Below are positions 19,196-27,127 of a DNA stretch of 59,885 nt, piece after piece. Each line of letters starts with the position of its first letter. Position 1 is the first letter of the stretch. The notes under the pieces were generated by a model. That model was not told where the DNA came from. It saw only the letters and a list, made by a program, of their open reading frames with translations, and did no database searches. The position numbers and the translations under genes are program-made. This DNA comes from Polaromonas sp. (GTDB taxonomy: Bacteria; Pseudomonadota; Gammaproteobacteria; Burkholderiales; Burkholderiaceae_C): the NCBI GenBank assembly GCA_025362315.1, contig JANYGP010000031.1:1-59885 (forward strand). The letters run 5' to 3'.

Positions 19196-19651
19196 ATGAA
19201 ATTACCATCACGCTCCGTCTCTGTTTTGGCTGGTGCTGTATTGATTGCCGCATCGGTAGTTGCTGTGGCGCAAACAGGCTCGTCATCAACGGGTGCCACT
19301 TCGGGCACCGGCGGATCGACAAGTTCGTCAGGCGGCACGACTTCAGGCAGCAGTGGAACAACGGGCAGCGGCTCCACCATGGGCAGCGGCTCAACAACTG
19401 GCTCTGGCGCGTCCGGTTCTGGCTCCACCACAGGCAGTGGCTCAACTGGCAGTGGTTCAACAGGAAGCGGCTCCACTGCGGGCAGCGGCACCTCTGGCAG
19501 CGGCTCATCGGTAAGCGGCTCAACCGGTAGCGGGTCAACAGGCAGTGGTTCAACCATGGGTAGTGGCTCGACAGGTAGCGGCTCCACCATGGGTAGCGGT
19601 TCGAGCGGCAGCAGTCGGTCCACACGCGCCGCCCGTGCGGATCGCAATTAA
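19196..19651 (+). CDS. Exported Gly/Ser/Thr-repeat protein
   Basis: The 151-residue product starts with a clear signal peptide (MKLPSRSVSVLAGAVLIAASVVAVA, cleavage likely after AVA). The rest is almost entirely Gly, Ser and Thr, built of imperfect GSGST and MGSGS units, ending in a basic tail RSTRAARADRN. The start is supported by a GAAAG six bases upstream of ATG. Such sequence is expected to be disordered and exported to the periplasm or surface. No family is recognised. It could be a spacer-like or matrix protein, and it lies between the glucan synthase and a stress protein. Repeat composition makes copy number likely to vary between strains. Confidence 0.75.
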   Translation: MKLPSRSVSVLAGAVLIAASVVAVAQTGSSSTGATSGTGGSTSSSGGTTSGSSGTTGSGSTMGSGSTTGSGASGSGSTTGSGSTGSGSTGSGSTAGSGTSGSGSSVSGSTGSGSTGSGSTMGSGSTGSGSTMGSGSSGSSRSTRAARADRN

Positions 19652-19683
19652 TTTCGGTCTGCTTTTTTAGTGTTTGAGTTGTG

Positions 19684-19700
19684 CAGTGCATGGTGCACTG
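19684..19700. promoter_or_regulatory. Palindrome CAGTGCA-N3-TGCACTG before stress gene
   Basis: A perfect 7-3-7 palindrome sits 28 bp upstream of the ATG at 19729. The identical half-sites with the same spacing recur at 35335-35351 near the catalase locus. This position is typical for an operator overlapping or just upstream of a promoter. Confidence 0.5.
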
Positions 19701-19728
19701 TGCAACAAATTATTTATTGGATAAATTT

Positions 19729-20256
19729 ATGAGCAATACAACTCCTCTTGTAACGGGCCTGTTTCCAGACCGTACCAGTGCCGAAGCGGCTTACAGTGCT
19801 GCACAGGCGCGGGGTTACAAAGCAGACGACATCAACATGGCCATGTCAGACGAAACGCGCAAGACCCATTTCACCGGTACTACAGCCGGCAAGGAAACCG
19901 AACTCGGCAACAAGGCGGCTGAAGGCGCTGGTGTCGGCGGCGCCATTGGCGGCACGATTGGCGCTATTGCAGCAGCAGTTGCGGCGGTAGGCACCAGCAT
20001 CGCACTGCCAGGGTTGGGCCTTGTGATTGCAGGCCCACTTGCTGCTGCCATTGCAGGTGCGGGTGCAGGTGCTGCCAGTGGGGGTTTGATTGGCGCGCTG
20101 GTGGGGTGGAACATACCGGAAGAACGCGTCAAAGAATATGAAGAAGGCATGAAAAATGGCGGTATTTTGCTGGGACTTCACACGCATGATGACAGCGATG
20201 CGGCCCATCTTGAATCTGCCTGGAAATCCCATCAGGGACAAAACGTTTATCGGTAA
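19729..20256 (+). CDS. Glycine-zipper general stress protein
   Basis: It has 175 residues from the ATG at 19729. The N-terminal part (LVTGLFPDRTSAEAAYSAAQARGY) resembles the general-stress-protein 17M fold, in which a short alpha/beta domain begins with a VxGxFxxxxxAxxA pattern. The centre is a long Gly/Ala hydrophobic stretch (GVGGAIGGTIGAIAAAV and AGAGAGAASGGLIGALVG), a glycine zipper likely to insert in or associate with a membrane. The C-terminus is hydrophilic. Related proteins are common near stress genes in Burkholderiales; their activity is unknown. The longer frame starting at 19681 covers the palindrome and is unlikely. Confidence 0.8.
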   Translation: MSNTTPLVTGLFPDRTSAEAAYSAAQARGYKADDINMAMSDETRKTHFTGTTAGKETELGNKAAEGAGVGGAIGGTIGAIAAAVAAVGTSIALPGLGLVIAGPLAAAIAGAGAGAASGGLIGALVGWNIPEERVKEYEEGMKNGGILLGLHTHDDSDAAHLESAWKSHQGQNVYR

Positions 20257-20301
20257 TGTGTTCAAGGCGCACTGAAGGTTTACTCAAGTGCGGTTGAAAC
20301 A

Positions 20302-20910
20302 ATGGCGAGTTGTTCACTGATAAAAGTAGCCCACCACACTGCGATCCGGATGGTCGTGGTGTGGCTTCTTTTGTTGACGCAGTTGGCTTGTGCCGCGGAT
20401 TTTGCAGCACAGGCCTTTGCCGCCAAAGACACCCGTGGGCTTGTTTTTGCAGTGATTGACAAGGAAGCTGCAACTTTGAGTGTGTATGCACCAACAGGTA
20501 AATTGATGGCGGCGACTCCGGTCTTGCTGGGTCAGGCAAAAGGGGATGAGAATGTGCCTGGCATTGGCACCCGCCCTATTTCGTCCATCGCGCCACATGA
20601 ACGGACCACACCTGCTGGCCGGTTCGAAACCGAGCCTGGAAAAACACTGACCGGACAGACAGTTGTCTGGATAGATTACGACGCCGCTGTATCCATGCAC
20701 AGATTGCGACCGTCCGCTCCGGACGAAATGAGGCCCAAGCGGCTTGCATCGCCGACACCTTTTGACAACCGAATTACCTATGGGTGTGTCAATGTACCGG
20801 CGGATTTTTTTGATCGCTGGATATTGCCCACGTTGGGTCAAAAACCAGGTTTGGTTTACGTTTTGCCTGAAACACAACCAGCAAAAAAACTGTTTGCTTT
20901 TCTGCGGTAA
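20302..20910 (+). CDS. L,D-transpeptidase-like (YkuD) exported protein
   Basis: The 202-residue product has an N-terminal signal/anchor (IRMVVVWLLLLTQLACAA). Its YkuD-type catalytic region has a histidine in SMHRLRP near 133-139 and the ITYGCVNVP motif near 157-165, in which the Cys is the expected nucleophile. Family enzymes form 3-3 cross-links in peptidoglycan or attach proteins to it. The spacing between His and Cys and the GCVN sequence fit, although the canonical HGT and SHGCIR forms are altered. The target is unknown. It precedes otsA by about 70 bp. Confidence 0.75.
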   Translation: MASCSLIKVAHHTAIRMVVVWLLLLTQLACAADFAAQAFAAKDTRGLVFAVIDKEAATLSVYAPTGKLMAATPVLLGQAKGDENVPGIGTRPISSIAPHERTTPAGRFETEPGKTLTGQTVVWIDYDAAVSMHRLRPSAPDEMRPKRLASPTPFDNRITYGCVNVPADFFDRWILPTLGQKPGLVYVLPETQPAKKLFAFLR

Positions 20911-20983
20911 ACCGAATGCTAATGCGCCTTTGATTTTAGTAAATTTGGTGAATAAATCACACAGATCAATCAGACAAAAATTG

Positions 20984-22693
20984 ATGAAATTTGACCCGCA
21001 TCTGGCAGCATTGCTAAGGATTAAAGAATCGCCAGTCAGGTTGGTCAGCCAGCGCACAACAAGTCCGCCAACATTGCCCCACCAAACGCCACCTGTTTTC
21101 TGGACGGAGGAACTCCTCGGTAAATTTATGGCAACCACCATGGCGGAGGATCAGGTCATCATCGTGTCAAACAGGCAGCCATTTACCCATGAATTTGTAG
21201 ACAAACAAATCAAACTTTTGCAGCCGGCAAGTGGCCTGGTAACTGCGCTGGAGCCTGTGGTTCGGGCCTGTGATGGCGTTTGGATTGCACATGGAAACGG
21301 TCTGTATGACCGGGATTTGGTTGACAGCTTTGATCGATGTCCCGCGCCTGTTGGCGCAGGGTCCTATCAACTGCGGCGGCTCTGGTTGAATGCGCTGGAA
21401 CAACAGGGACATTGCGATGGCTTTGCAAATTCCGGGTTATGGCCTTTGTGTCATTCAGTGCATGTCAAGCCTGTGTTCAAGCAAGCGGACTGGGATTGTT
21501 ACCGCACCGTCAACACACGTTTTGCAGATGCAGTGGTCCAGGAAGCGCGGGGATCCAGTCCAGTTGTGCTGGTGCAAGACTACCATTTGGCACTGGTTCC
21601 GCAGTTGTTGCGGACACGACTGCCCAATGCAACCATTGTCAGCTTTTGGCATATTCCGTGGGGGCGTCCAGAAGAAATGGCAGCATGCCCGTGGCTGCCA
21701 GAGGTGCTGGCAGGTTTGTTGGGAAGCGATATTGCTGGATTTCAAACGCGCCAGGACGTTCAAAATTTCATGGAACTGGCCAGACGTCAAGGGAAACACG
21801 TTAGCGGTGAATTGCCAGCGCTTGCAAGCTCAGGCCACACCACCCAGGCGCGTGCTTACCCAATTTCAATTGCCTGGCCAGTTAATAAAGAGTCGGGAAT
21901 CAAAACCAAAACCAAAACGAAAATTAAAACAGAAACACCAACCGATAATTCGCGTGCTGATCAACACGCCCAGCTGCTGGCTTGTACCCAGTGGAAGCTT
22001 GTCTCCCGAGGCAAGCTGATCATTGGTGTCGACAGGTTTGATTACACCAAAGGACTGATCGAGCGGCTGAAGGCGTTTGAGCGTTTGCTGCTGATTCACC
22101 CGCATCTGCAGGGCGTTGTCCGTTTTGTGCAAATTGCTGCACCCACCCGCACTTCTGTCAAAGAATACAGGGACTATCGAAGTCAGGTGTTTCGGGAGGT
22201 CGAAAGAATCAACTGCAAATTTCGCGCAGCATCAGATGCGCCTGTTGTTTTGCTTGATTCCCACTATGACCGGGTGTCGCTGGATGCGTTTTATCGAAGT
22301 GCAGACGTTTGCCTTGTGTGCAGCCTGCATGATGGGATGAATCTGGTCAGCAAGGAATTCGTGGCTGCCAGAGACGACGAGATGGGCGTGCTGGTACTGA
22401 GCCAGTTTGCAGGGGCTGCCCACGAGCTGCACAGGGCATTGATTGTCAATCCTCATCAGACTGTGCAGGTGGCAGCTGCCATGTTTGCCGCTTTGACAAT
22501 GTCTGCTGAAGAACAATCTGCTCGCATGCGCGCCTTGCGCCTTCAAGTCAGGTACGCCAATGTGTATCGCTGGGCTGCCAGCATGTTGTCTGATGCCATG
22601 GCAGTGCGGGCAGGCAGCAAACAATTGATTGGCAAACCGGTTACCACCAGCCAAAACTTGCCAGCACACATCAGCCTGCAAGCTGCTGCATGA
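20984..22693 (+). CDS. otsA: Trehalose-6-phosphate synthase (GT20)
   Basis: It makes trehalose-6-phosphate from UDP-glucose and glucose-6-phosphate. GT20 motifs seen are [39 protein letters not shown] and the late [15 protein letters not shown]. Length is about 569 residues from the ATG at 20984. The frame is open further upstream into the preceding gene but that extension is antithetic to family sequence. An ATG at 21128 just before the conserved domain is another option. A Lys/Thr-rich insert ([14 protein letters not shown]) near residue 307 is unusual. The stop overlaps the otsB start as ATGA. Confidence 0.93.
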   Translation: MKFDPHLAALLRIKESPVRLVSQRTTSPPTLPHQTPPVFWTEELLGKFMATTMAEDQVIIVSNRQPFTHEFVDKQIKLLQPASGLVTALEPVVRACDGVWIAHGNGLYDRDLVDSFDRCPAPVGAGSYQLRRLWLNALEQQGHCDGFANSGLWPLCHSVHVKPVFKQADWDCYRTVNTRFADAVVQEARGSSPVVLVQDYHLALVPQLLRTRLPNATIVSFWHIPWGRPEEMAACPWLPEVLAGLLGSDIAGFQTRQDVQNFMELARRQGKHVSGELPALASSGHTTQARAYPISIAWPVNKESGIKTKTKTKIKTETPTDNSRADQHAQLLACTQWKLVSRGKLIIGVDRFDYTKGLIERLKAFERLLLIHPHLQGVVRFVQIAAPTRTSVKEYRDYRSQVFREVERINCKFRAASDAPVVLLDSHYDRVSLDAFYRSADVCLVCSLHDGMNLVSKEFVAARDDEMGVLVLSQFAGAAHELHRALIVNPHQTVQVAAAMFAALTMSAEEQSARMRALRLQVRYANVYRWAASMLSDAMAVRAGSKQLIGKPVTTSQNLPAHISLQAAA

Positions 22694-23529
22694 CAGGAAT
22701 ACTGAACGCTCACGGCTTGGGTGAAATGGCTCGTCTGGCGACCATGCCAACAGTGCTTTTATTCGACCTGGATGGCACCCTGGCACCGATCGTGCCGATT
22801 CCCGCTGATGCGAAAGTGCCTGAATCCACAGCAGCGTTGATGGCCGAGCTGTCTTGCCAGTGGCCACTGGGCATCATTACTGGACGTGCTTTACAAGATG
22901 CCCGGACTCGTCTCGGATTTACCCCCCGTTACTTGTATGGCAATCACGGCGCTGAACATACCGAAGGTGCTTCACCCAACGCATGGCAGTCACAGCTCGA
23001 TCCATGCCGAAAATACTTGCGGCAAATCAGATGCTTGCTGGCATCGCGCAGCGTCTGGATTGAAGACAAGGGTCTGTCTCTGGCATTGCACTATTCGTCA
23101 GAATTTGACATCCCTGCAACCCGCCTCTGGCTGGACAGGTTGATGTGTCTGGCAGACGAGGGAATCCGCAGCTCACATGGTCACAGGGTGATGAATCTTA
23201 CCCCCACTGATGCGCCTGACAAAGGCGATGCCTTGCTGAAGATAGCGCGTGATTGCGGGGCCATTCAGGTGTTCATGATTGGAGACGATATCAACGACGA
23301 AAGTGCATTTGCAAAAGCACCCAGTGGGTCGGTCACCGTGCGTATTGGCAACTCGCAGACCCCTACCAGTGCCAGATTTACTTTGCCATCTCAGCTGCAA
23401 ATAAATCGACTTTTAGCGACATTGCTTGTGCTGCGCAACAGCAGAAGTCATGCAAATCCTTCGCGTTGTGCGACTGAAAGCGGATCGCTGCTCCAAACGT
23501 CCAGCACCATGTCTGGCTCCAGGTGGTGA
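22690..23529 (+). CDS. otsB: Trehalose-6-phosphate phosphatase
   Basis: This HAD-family phosphatase releases trehalose from trehalose-6-phosphate. The nucleophile motif LLFDLDGTLAPI is near residues 19-30. The GNHGAEH substrate motif and the MIGDDINDESAF acid motif follow. At 279 residues the length is typical. ATGA overlap with otsA indicates coupling. The last 27 or so codons (from about 23448) overlap the convergent methyltransferase gene and probably form a non-conserved tail. Confidence 0.93.
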   Translation: MTGILNAHGLGEMARLATMPTVLLFDLDGTLAPIVPIPADAKVPESTAALMAELSCQWPLGIITGRALQDARTRLGFTPRYLYGNHGAEHTEGASPNAWQSQLDPCRKYLRQIRCLLASRSVWIEDKGLSLALHYSSEFDIPATRLWLDRLMCLADEGIRSSHGHRVMNLTPTDAPDKGDALLKIARDCGAIQVFMIGDDINDESAFAKAPSGSVTVRIGNSQTPTSARFTLPSQLQINRLLATLLVLRNSRSHANPSRCATESGSLLQTSSTMSGSRW

Positions 23530-24059
23530 CACAAAGACACCATGGGCAATGCCGCACGCATCCTTGACCCAAGCCGCTGGTGAACTTCATCGCCACTGAA
23601 TTCGCAAGCTTCGATGGTTCGGCGCCAGTGACAGGCGACAACTGTGCCGCCCGGTCTGAGGCAGCCTGTGATTCTGTCTGCCAGGCCATCCAGAGCCTGT
23701 GCATCCATATAAAAGCCAAATTCACTGACGACAATCAGGTCAAAGCTGTCATCTGGCCACTGCAAAGGGACCCAGGCCGGCAAAACTTTGACGTTGGGAA
23801 AACTTGTCAGCCGTTTTGCAGCCATTTCGACAGCAACAATGGAGCCATCAGACGCTGTCAACACATCACAGCGCGTTGCAAGGGCTGCTGACAGCTCGCC
23901 ATTGGCGCAGCCGGGTTCGTAGCCGCTGGCGTAGCGCAACTGTGGCAAGCAAGCCAGCGTCAGTGCACGTTTGCGCAATTCATACCAGCGTGTTTTAAAT
24001 TCCCAGGGGTCCTGGTTTTGCCTGAAAAGCGTATCAAAATCGCTTGCGTTGTGCGGCAT
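23448..24059 (-). CDS. NodS-like SAM-dependent methyltransferase
   Basis: A class I methyltransferase of about 203 residues with NodS resemblance: an N-terminal FDTLFRQNQDPWEFKTRWYE segment and SAM motif I as GYEPGCANGELS. Later come the acidic ASDGS motif and the DLIVVSEFGFYM post-motif. NodS N-methylates deacetylated chitooligosaccharides in rhizobia; here the acceptor is unknown. The start is probably ATG 24059; ATG 24101 would overlap the deacetylase by 28 bp. It ends the four-gene minus-strand cluster and overlaps otsB tail to tail by 82 bp. Confidence 0.8.
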   Translation of the reverse strand: MPHNASDFDTLFRQNQDPWEFKTRWYELRKRALTLACLPQLRYASGYEPGCANGELSAALATRCDVLTASDGSIVAVEMAAKRLTSFPNVKVLPAWVPLQWPDDSFDLIVVSEFGFYMDAQALDGLADRITGCLRPGGTVVACHWRRTIEACEFSGDEVHQRLGSRMRAALPMVSLCHHLEPDMVLDVWSSDPLSVAQREGFA

Positions 24060-24073
24060 GGTGTGCAGCTGTG

Positions 24074-24859
24074 TCACAAGAAAAAATATTCGTGGTCCCA
24101 TCCGGCGCGGGCCACAATGGCTGCATCCAGAACTGCGCCGCCAGGTCTGCTGAGAGGGTCAAGCTGGCTGAGGTGAGCTGCCAATGCCAACTTTTTCAAA
24201 TCAACGGTTTGCGCATTCAGTGGCACACTGAACAAGCGATGCCATGGAACCAGCGGGTCATCCAGCTTGGCCCAATGCCACATCCAGACAGGTGCTTCAA
24301 CCAGCCGGCAGCCCTTTGACATACATGCTTTTGATGCAGTCGCTGCGGTGGCTTCATGGTCGGGATGTCCATCCAGGCGCCAGGTGGTGATAACAACATC
24401 GGCAGGTCTGAGCATATGTGTCATTGCCTGCTCAAGGCTTGCACAATGCTGCTGGATCGCACCATCTGGCAATGACAGCCGGACGATTGTCATGCCGTAC
24501 AAACCAAGCTGGTTTAACCCGGCCACCAGTTCCAGATGTCGAACTTCGGCAAGTTCGCTTGCTTGCCAATACCCTGAACTGACATGACTTGCTTCTCCAT
24601 CAGTCACCGACAGCACAACAATCTCGCCACCCTGGGCCTGATGCATGACAAGCAAACCCGCGCACGCCAGTATTTCATCGTCGGGGTGGGGCGCGACAAC
24701 CACCAGGCGCATACCGGGAGATAACAGGCTGGATAAAGTGCAATTGTCCACCGGGCTCAATGGCAACCATCTTTGCCATGCTGATGCATCCACCTTTGGG
24801 CTGCTGATCAAGCGTTCAGTTACAACGCCCATAGTGCGGGCCCGGATTGCATCACGCAT
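24074..24859 (-). CDS. PIG-L family N-deacetylase
   Basis: A zinc-dependent deacetylase of the LmbE/PIG-L family, 261 residues. The metal motif APHPDDE is near 55-61 and a second histidine pair is in GHPDHEA near 164-170. Family members remove acetyl groups from N-acetylglucosaminyl lipids, mycothiol precursors or similar glycoconjugates. The gene overlaps the upstream acyl-CoA dehydrogenase-like gene by 40 bp and is followed directly by the NodS-like methyltransferase. This suggests sequential deacetylation and N-methylation of an amino sugar. Confidence 0.88.
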   Translation of the reverse strand: MRDAIRARTMGVVTERLISSPKVDASAWQRWLPLSPVDNCTLSSLLSPGMRLVVVAPHPDDEILACAGLLVMHQAQGGEIVVLSVTDGEASHVSSGYWQASELAEVRHLELVAGLNQLGLYGMTIVRLSLPDGAIQQHCASLEQAMTHMLRPADVVITTWRLDGHPDHEATAATASKACMSKGCRLVEAPVWMWHWAKLDDPLVPWHRLFSVPLNAQTVDLKKLALAAHLSQLDPLSRPGGAVLDAAIVARAGWDHEYFFL

Positions 24860-25869
24860 TCAGCCAATGCGGAAAAATCATGTTCGGCATGGCTTTGCCG
24901 CACAAAGACAGGCAAGTCTGCAGCGGCACGCGCAAAGTGCCAGTCACGACAAAATGCCCCGGCCCCCAGTGCCCGTCCTGCTTCATCCAGAACTGTTATG
25001 GCAGCATTTTCAGCAGACAGGCGAACGCGCATCGCTGCCCTGCGCGAATCGCCCAATGGGTTTTGATCGATCCACTGCGCCGCCCCACGCAAGGCCTCAG
25101 CTGTTTGGTGCAGAGCAACATCGACCCGCCCCAAAGCTGCCAGGCGGTAAGCACCGCGCTTTTCATGCGGCAGGGGCGTCAATGAACGGTGCAAAGCCAT
25201 CCCCAGACTCACGGCGCCGCCATACCAGCAAGCGGCAATGCCCGCCCCGCCGTGCCAAAAACCCGGCCTGGACAAATAACTGCCCGGTTTGCCCACCATT
25301 CGGCCAATGGCATTTGACAAGGTCACATCTGCACTGACACTGTCCGCCATTCCAATTGCGGCCCAGGTTGCGGATGACACATGAACGCCGGGCTGATTCA
25401 TCACAACGCGAACCAGATTCACATCTTTGCTGTCCGGACTCCACACTGTCATCAGCCCATGACTGACACTGTGAGCCCCCGAGCACCAGCTTTTGGTTCC
25501 ATTCAGCTGCACAAGATTTCCACCGAGTGGGGTCATCACAACGCGCGAAGCAGAAGTTTCAGCTGCCCAGACGCCCCAACTTTTCTGCCGTTCAACTACA
25601 GGCGCTTCGTCTTCTTGGCCATCATCCGCGTCTGTCTGGTCTTGCAATTCAGCCAAAATTGCCAGTGCATCCGTGTGGCCCTCGTACAGCTTGGCCAATG
25701 ACAGGTTGTGCGACGCCACTGTCGCCAGTGACTGCCATCGCTGCAAAGTAGAGCCAGACCCGGGCAGAGGCAAATTGCCAAAACCTTGTGCCAAAAGTTC
25801 AAACAACTGCGAAGCAGCACTGGTCTTGGGGTCAAGTTGTTTCAGAGCCGCCTGGATGATATTTTCGAT
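24820..25869 (-). CDS. Acyl-CoA dehydrogenase-like flavoprotein
   Basis: The sequence shows the acyl-CoA dehydrogenase fold. It includes an N-terminal helical part, a central beta-domain (GVWAAETSASRV...LNGTKSWCSGAHSVSH) that contacts FAD, and a C-terminal helical part. Its substrate is not deducible. The first ATG/GTG/TTG is a TTG at 25806 with no ribosome site. Upstream, AGGAGA lies five bases before an in-frame ATC at 25869, giving a product of about 349 residues with a more natural N-terminus. I have used that position. It sits between the glycosyltransferase 2 and PIG-L genes, so it is probably a tailoring enzyme of the same product. Confidence 0.75.
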   Translation of the reverse strand: MENIIQAALKQLDPKTSAASQLFELLAQGFGNLPLPGSGSTLQRWQSLATVASHNLSLAKLYEGHTDALAILAELQDQTDADDGQEDEAPVVERQKSWGVWAAETSASRVVMTPLGGNLVQLNGTKSWCSGAHSVSHGLMTVWSPDSKDVNLVRVVMNQPGVHVSSATWAAIGMADSVSADVTLSNAIGRMVGKPGSYLSRPGFWHGGAGIAACWYGGAVSLGMALHRSLTPLPHEKRGAYRLAALGRVDVALHQTAEALRGAAQWIDQNPLGDSRRAAMRVRLSAENAAITVLDEAGRALGAGAFCRDWHFARAAADLPVFVRQSHAEHDFSALAECVMQSGPALWAL

Positions 25870-25887
25870 GTTTGTCTCCTGATGCCA

Positions 25888-26574
25888 TCATGCCCTGGCG
25901 TCATCCAGCTGCCGTGTCATTGTTTGCAGCTCTACCCGTGCAAGCGTTGCGCCAAAGCCCCCTGGCGCACGAAACAGTCTGCGGGAGCTGGTAAACACCC
26001 GCGGAGCAGCTGACCAGGCTATTGATGCACCCTTTGCAACCAGCGCATCGACCAGCGCCACGTCCTCGCTGCTTTGCAGTGGCTGAAAGCCGCCCGCCTG
26101 CTCGTACGCGCTGGCGCTGACGCCAAAATTTGCACCGTGTATGTGCCGGTGGCCTTCCTGATCGTTGTAGCTTGCGTCGTAATGGGTGCGCATGGCCGGG
26201 CCATAGCTGCCCCAATCCTTGACCGCGACAGTTCCGCACACAGCATCACTTTTAAGAGCCAGCTGTGCAAAAAGCCAGTCTGGGCGAACTTGCGTGTCCG
26301 CATCGGTAAATGCCAGCCAGCGGGCACCAAATGCCAGCGCCAATTGCGCGCCCAACGCCCTGGCCGCACCCACATTGCGCGCATCAAGCGAGATGGTGGT
26401 CACGCCCATTTGCTGCGCAAGTAAAGCCGTCTTGTCAGTGCAGGAATCAAGCACCACAACAATCAAAACTTGCTCACCATACAAATTGGGACAGTGCGCA
26501 GCCACCTGTAGAGCGGCAACACAGTCGGTGATCTGATCCTCTTCATTATGGGCAGGAACAACGATGGCTATCAA
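25888..26574 (-). CDS. Glycosyltransferase family 2
   Basis: The 228-residue GT2 enzyme starts with IAIVVPAHNEEDQI, has the ARNVGAARALGA segment and the metal/sugar-nucleotide motif FTDADTQV (DAD near 92-94). No membrane segments, so it is cytoplasmic or peripheral. The start is TTG 26574 with GGGAGA five bases upstream. It is the first gene of the cluster with acyl-CoA dehydrogenase-like, PIG-L and NodS-like genes, and probably supplies the sugar transfer in their pathway. Donor and acceptor are unknown. Confidence 0.88.
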   Translation of the reverse strand: MIAIVVPAHNEEDQITDCVAALQVAAHCPNLYGEQVLIVVVLDSCTDKTALLAQQMGVTTISLDARNVGAARALGAQLALAFGARWLAFTDADTQVRPDWLFAQLALKSDAVCGTVAVKDWGSYGPAMRTHYDASYNDQEGHRHIHGANFGVSASAYEQAGGFQPLQSSEDVALVDALVAKGASIAWSAAPRVFTSSRRLFRAPGGFGATLARVELQTMTRQLDDARA

Positions 26575-27127
26575 AACGGTCTCCCGGAATAAAACGTTTT
26601 AAAAGCATAGTGGGCACGGGGGAAACAAATGTCAGTGCGCGCCTGATCCAGCTGTCAGCAGCAACTGTCAGGTTTTTATTCACACCTGCAAATAATATTC
26701 AAGAAAAAATTACGATCGCAGCGCGATACCAGTTGAATGATATTAAATGAATAGCTGCTAGCGCCCGTATTTATTGGGCTGGACACTGATTTAACGATTC
26801 ACCGGGCTTATGAATCATCTTTTATCTGCTTGCATATTGGCGTAAAGAAATTCGTCTGGAATTTTTTTCTGAAAACAAATTTTCAGCATTCGGTCTTGCA
26901 TATCCGCCAAAAGTCATCCGCAAATTCATTAGAAATTGCCTTGAACATCGTCAGGACAGTTCAGGTTCCGTCTTACAAAGAATCACTGATGCGGACGACT
27001 GCACCAAAACAGGTGTGTTGCCAAACTACCTGTCAATGGTTCCACATTCACTCTCCGGTATTTTTCGGCGCTTGCAACAACACCCGTCAAGCCTGGACCA
27101 GCCCTGTCAATCGGCATTTTTCGCGTC
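26575..27127. other. Divergent promoter region
   Basis: These 553 bases separate the minus-strand glycosyltransferase cluster from the plus-strand hydrolase-transferase gene. They are AT-rich, contain repeat copy 5 and hold no gene that I can support. Both operons should be transcribed from here. Confidence 0.6.
26738..26782 (-). repeat. Intergenic repeat copy 5
   Basis: On the minus strand: AGCCCAATAAATACGGGCG, CTAGCAGCTATTCATTTAATATCA. It is an intact consensus copy with the GCCC/GGGC dyad and the GCTAGCAGC core. Confidence 0.75.

Noticed and set aside
19380..19610. Short periodic repeats considered as a CRISPR array
   Set aside because: Units are about 15 bp, imperfect and in frame with a protein; there are no spacers.
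19150..19647. Minus-strand Pro/Leu/Val-repeat frame (PLPVEPLP)
   Set aside because: It is the reverse reading of the Gly/Ser repeat gene. The plus strand has a signal peptide and ribosome site, the minus strand neither.
20314..21141. 275-codon minus-strand frame over the L,D-transpeptidase-like gene
   Set aside because: Antisense to a gene with signal peptide and catalytic motif; no protein features of its own.
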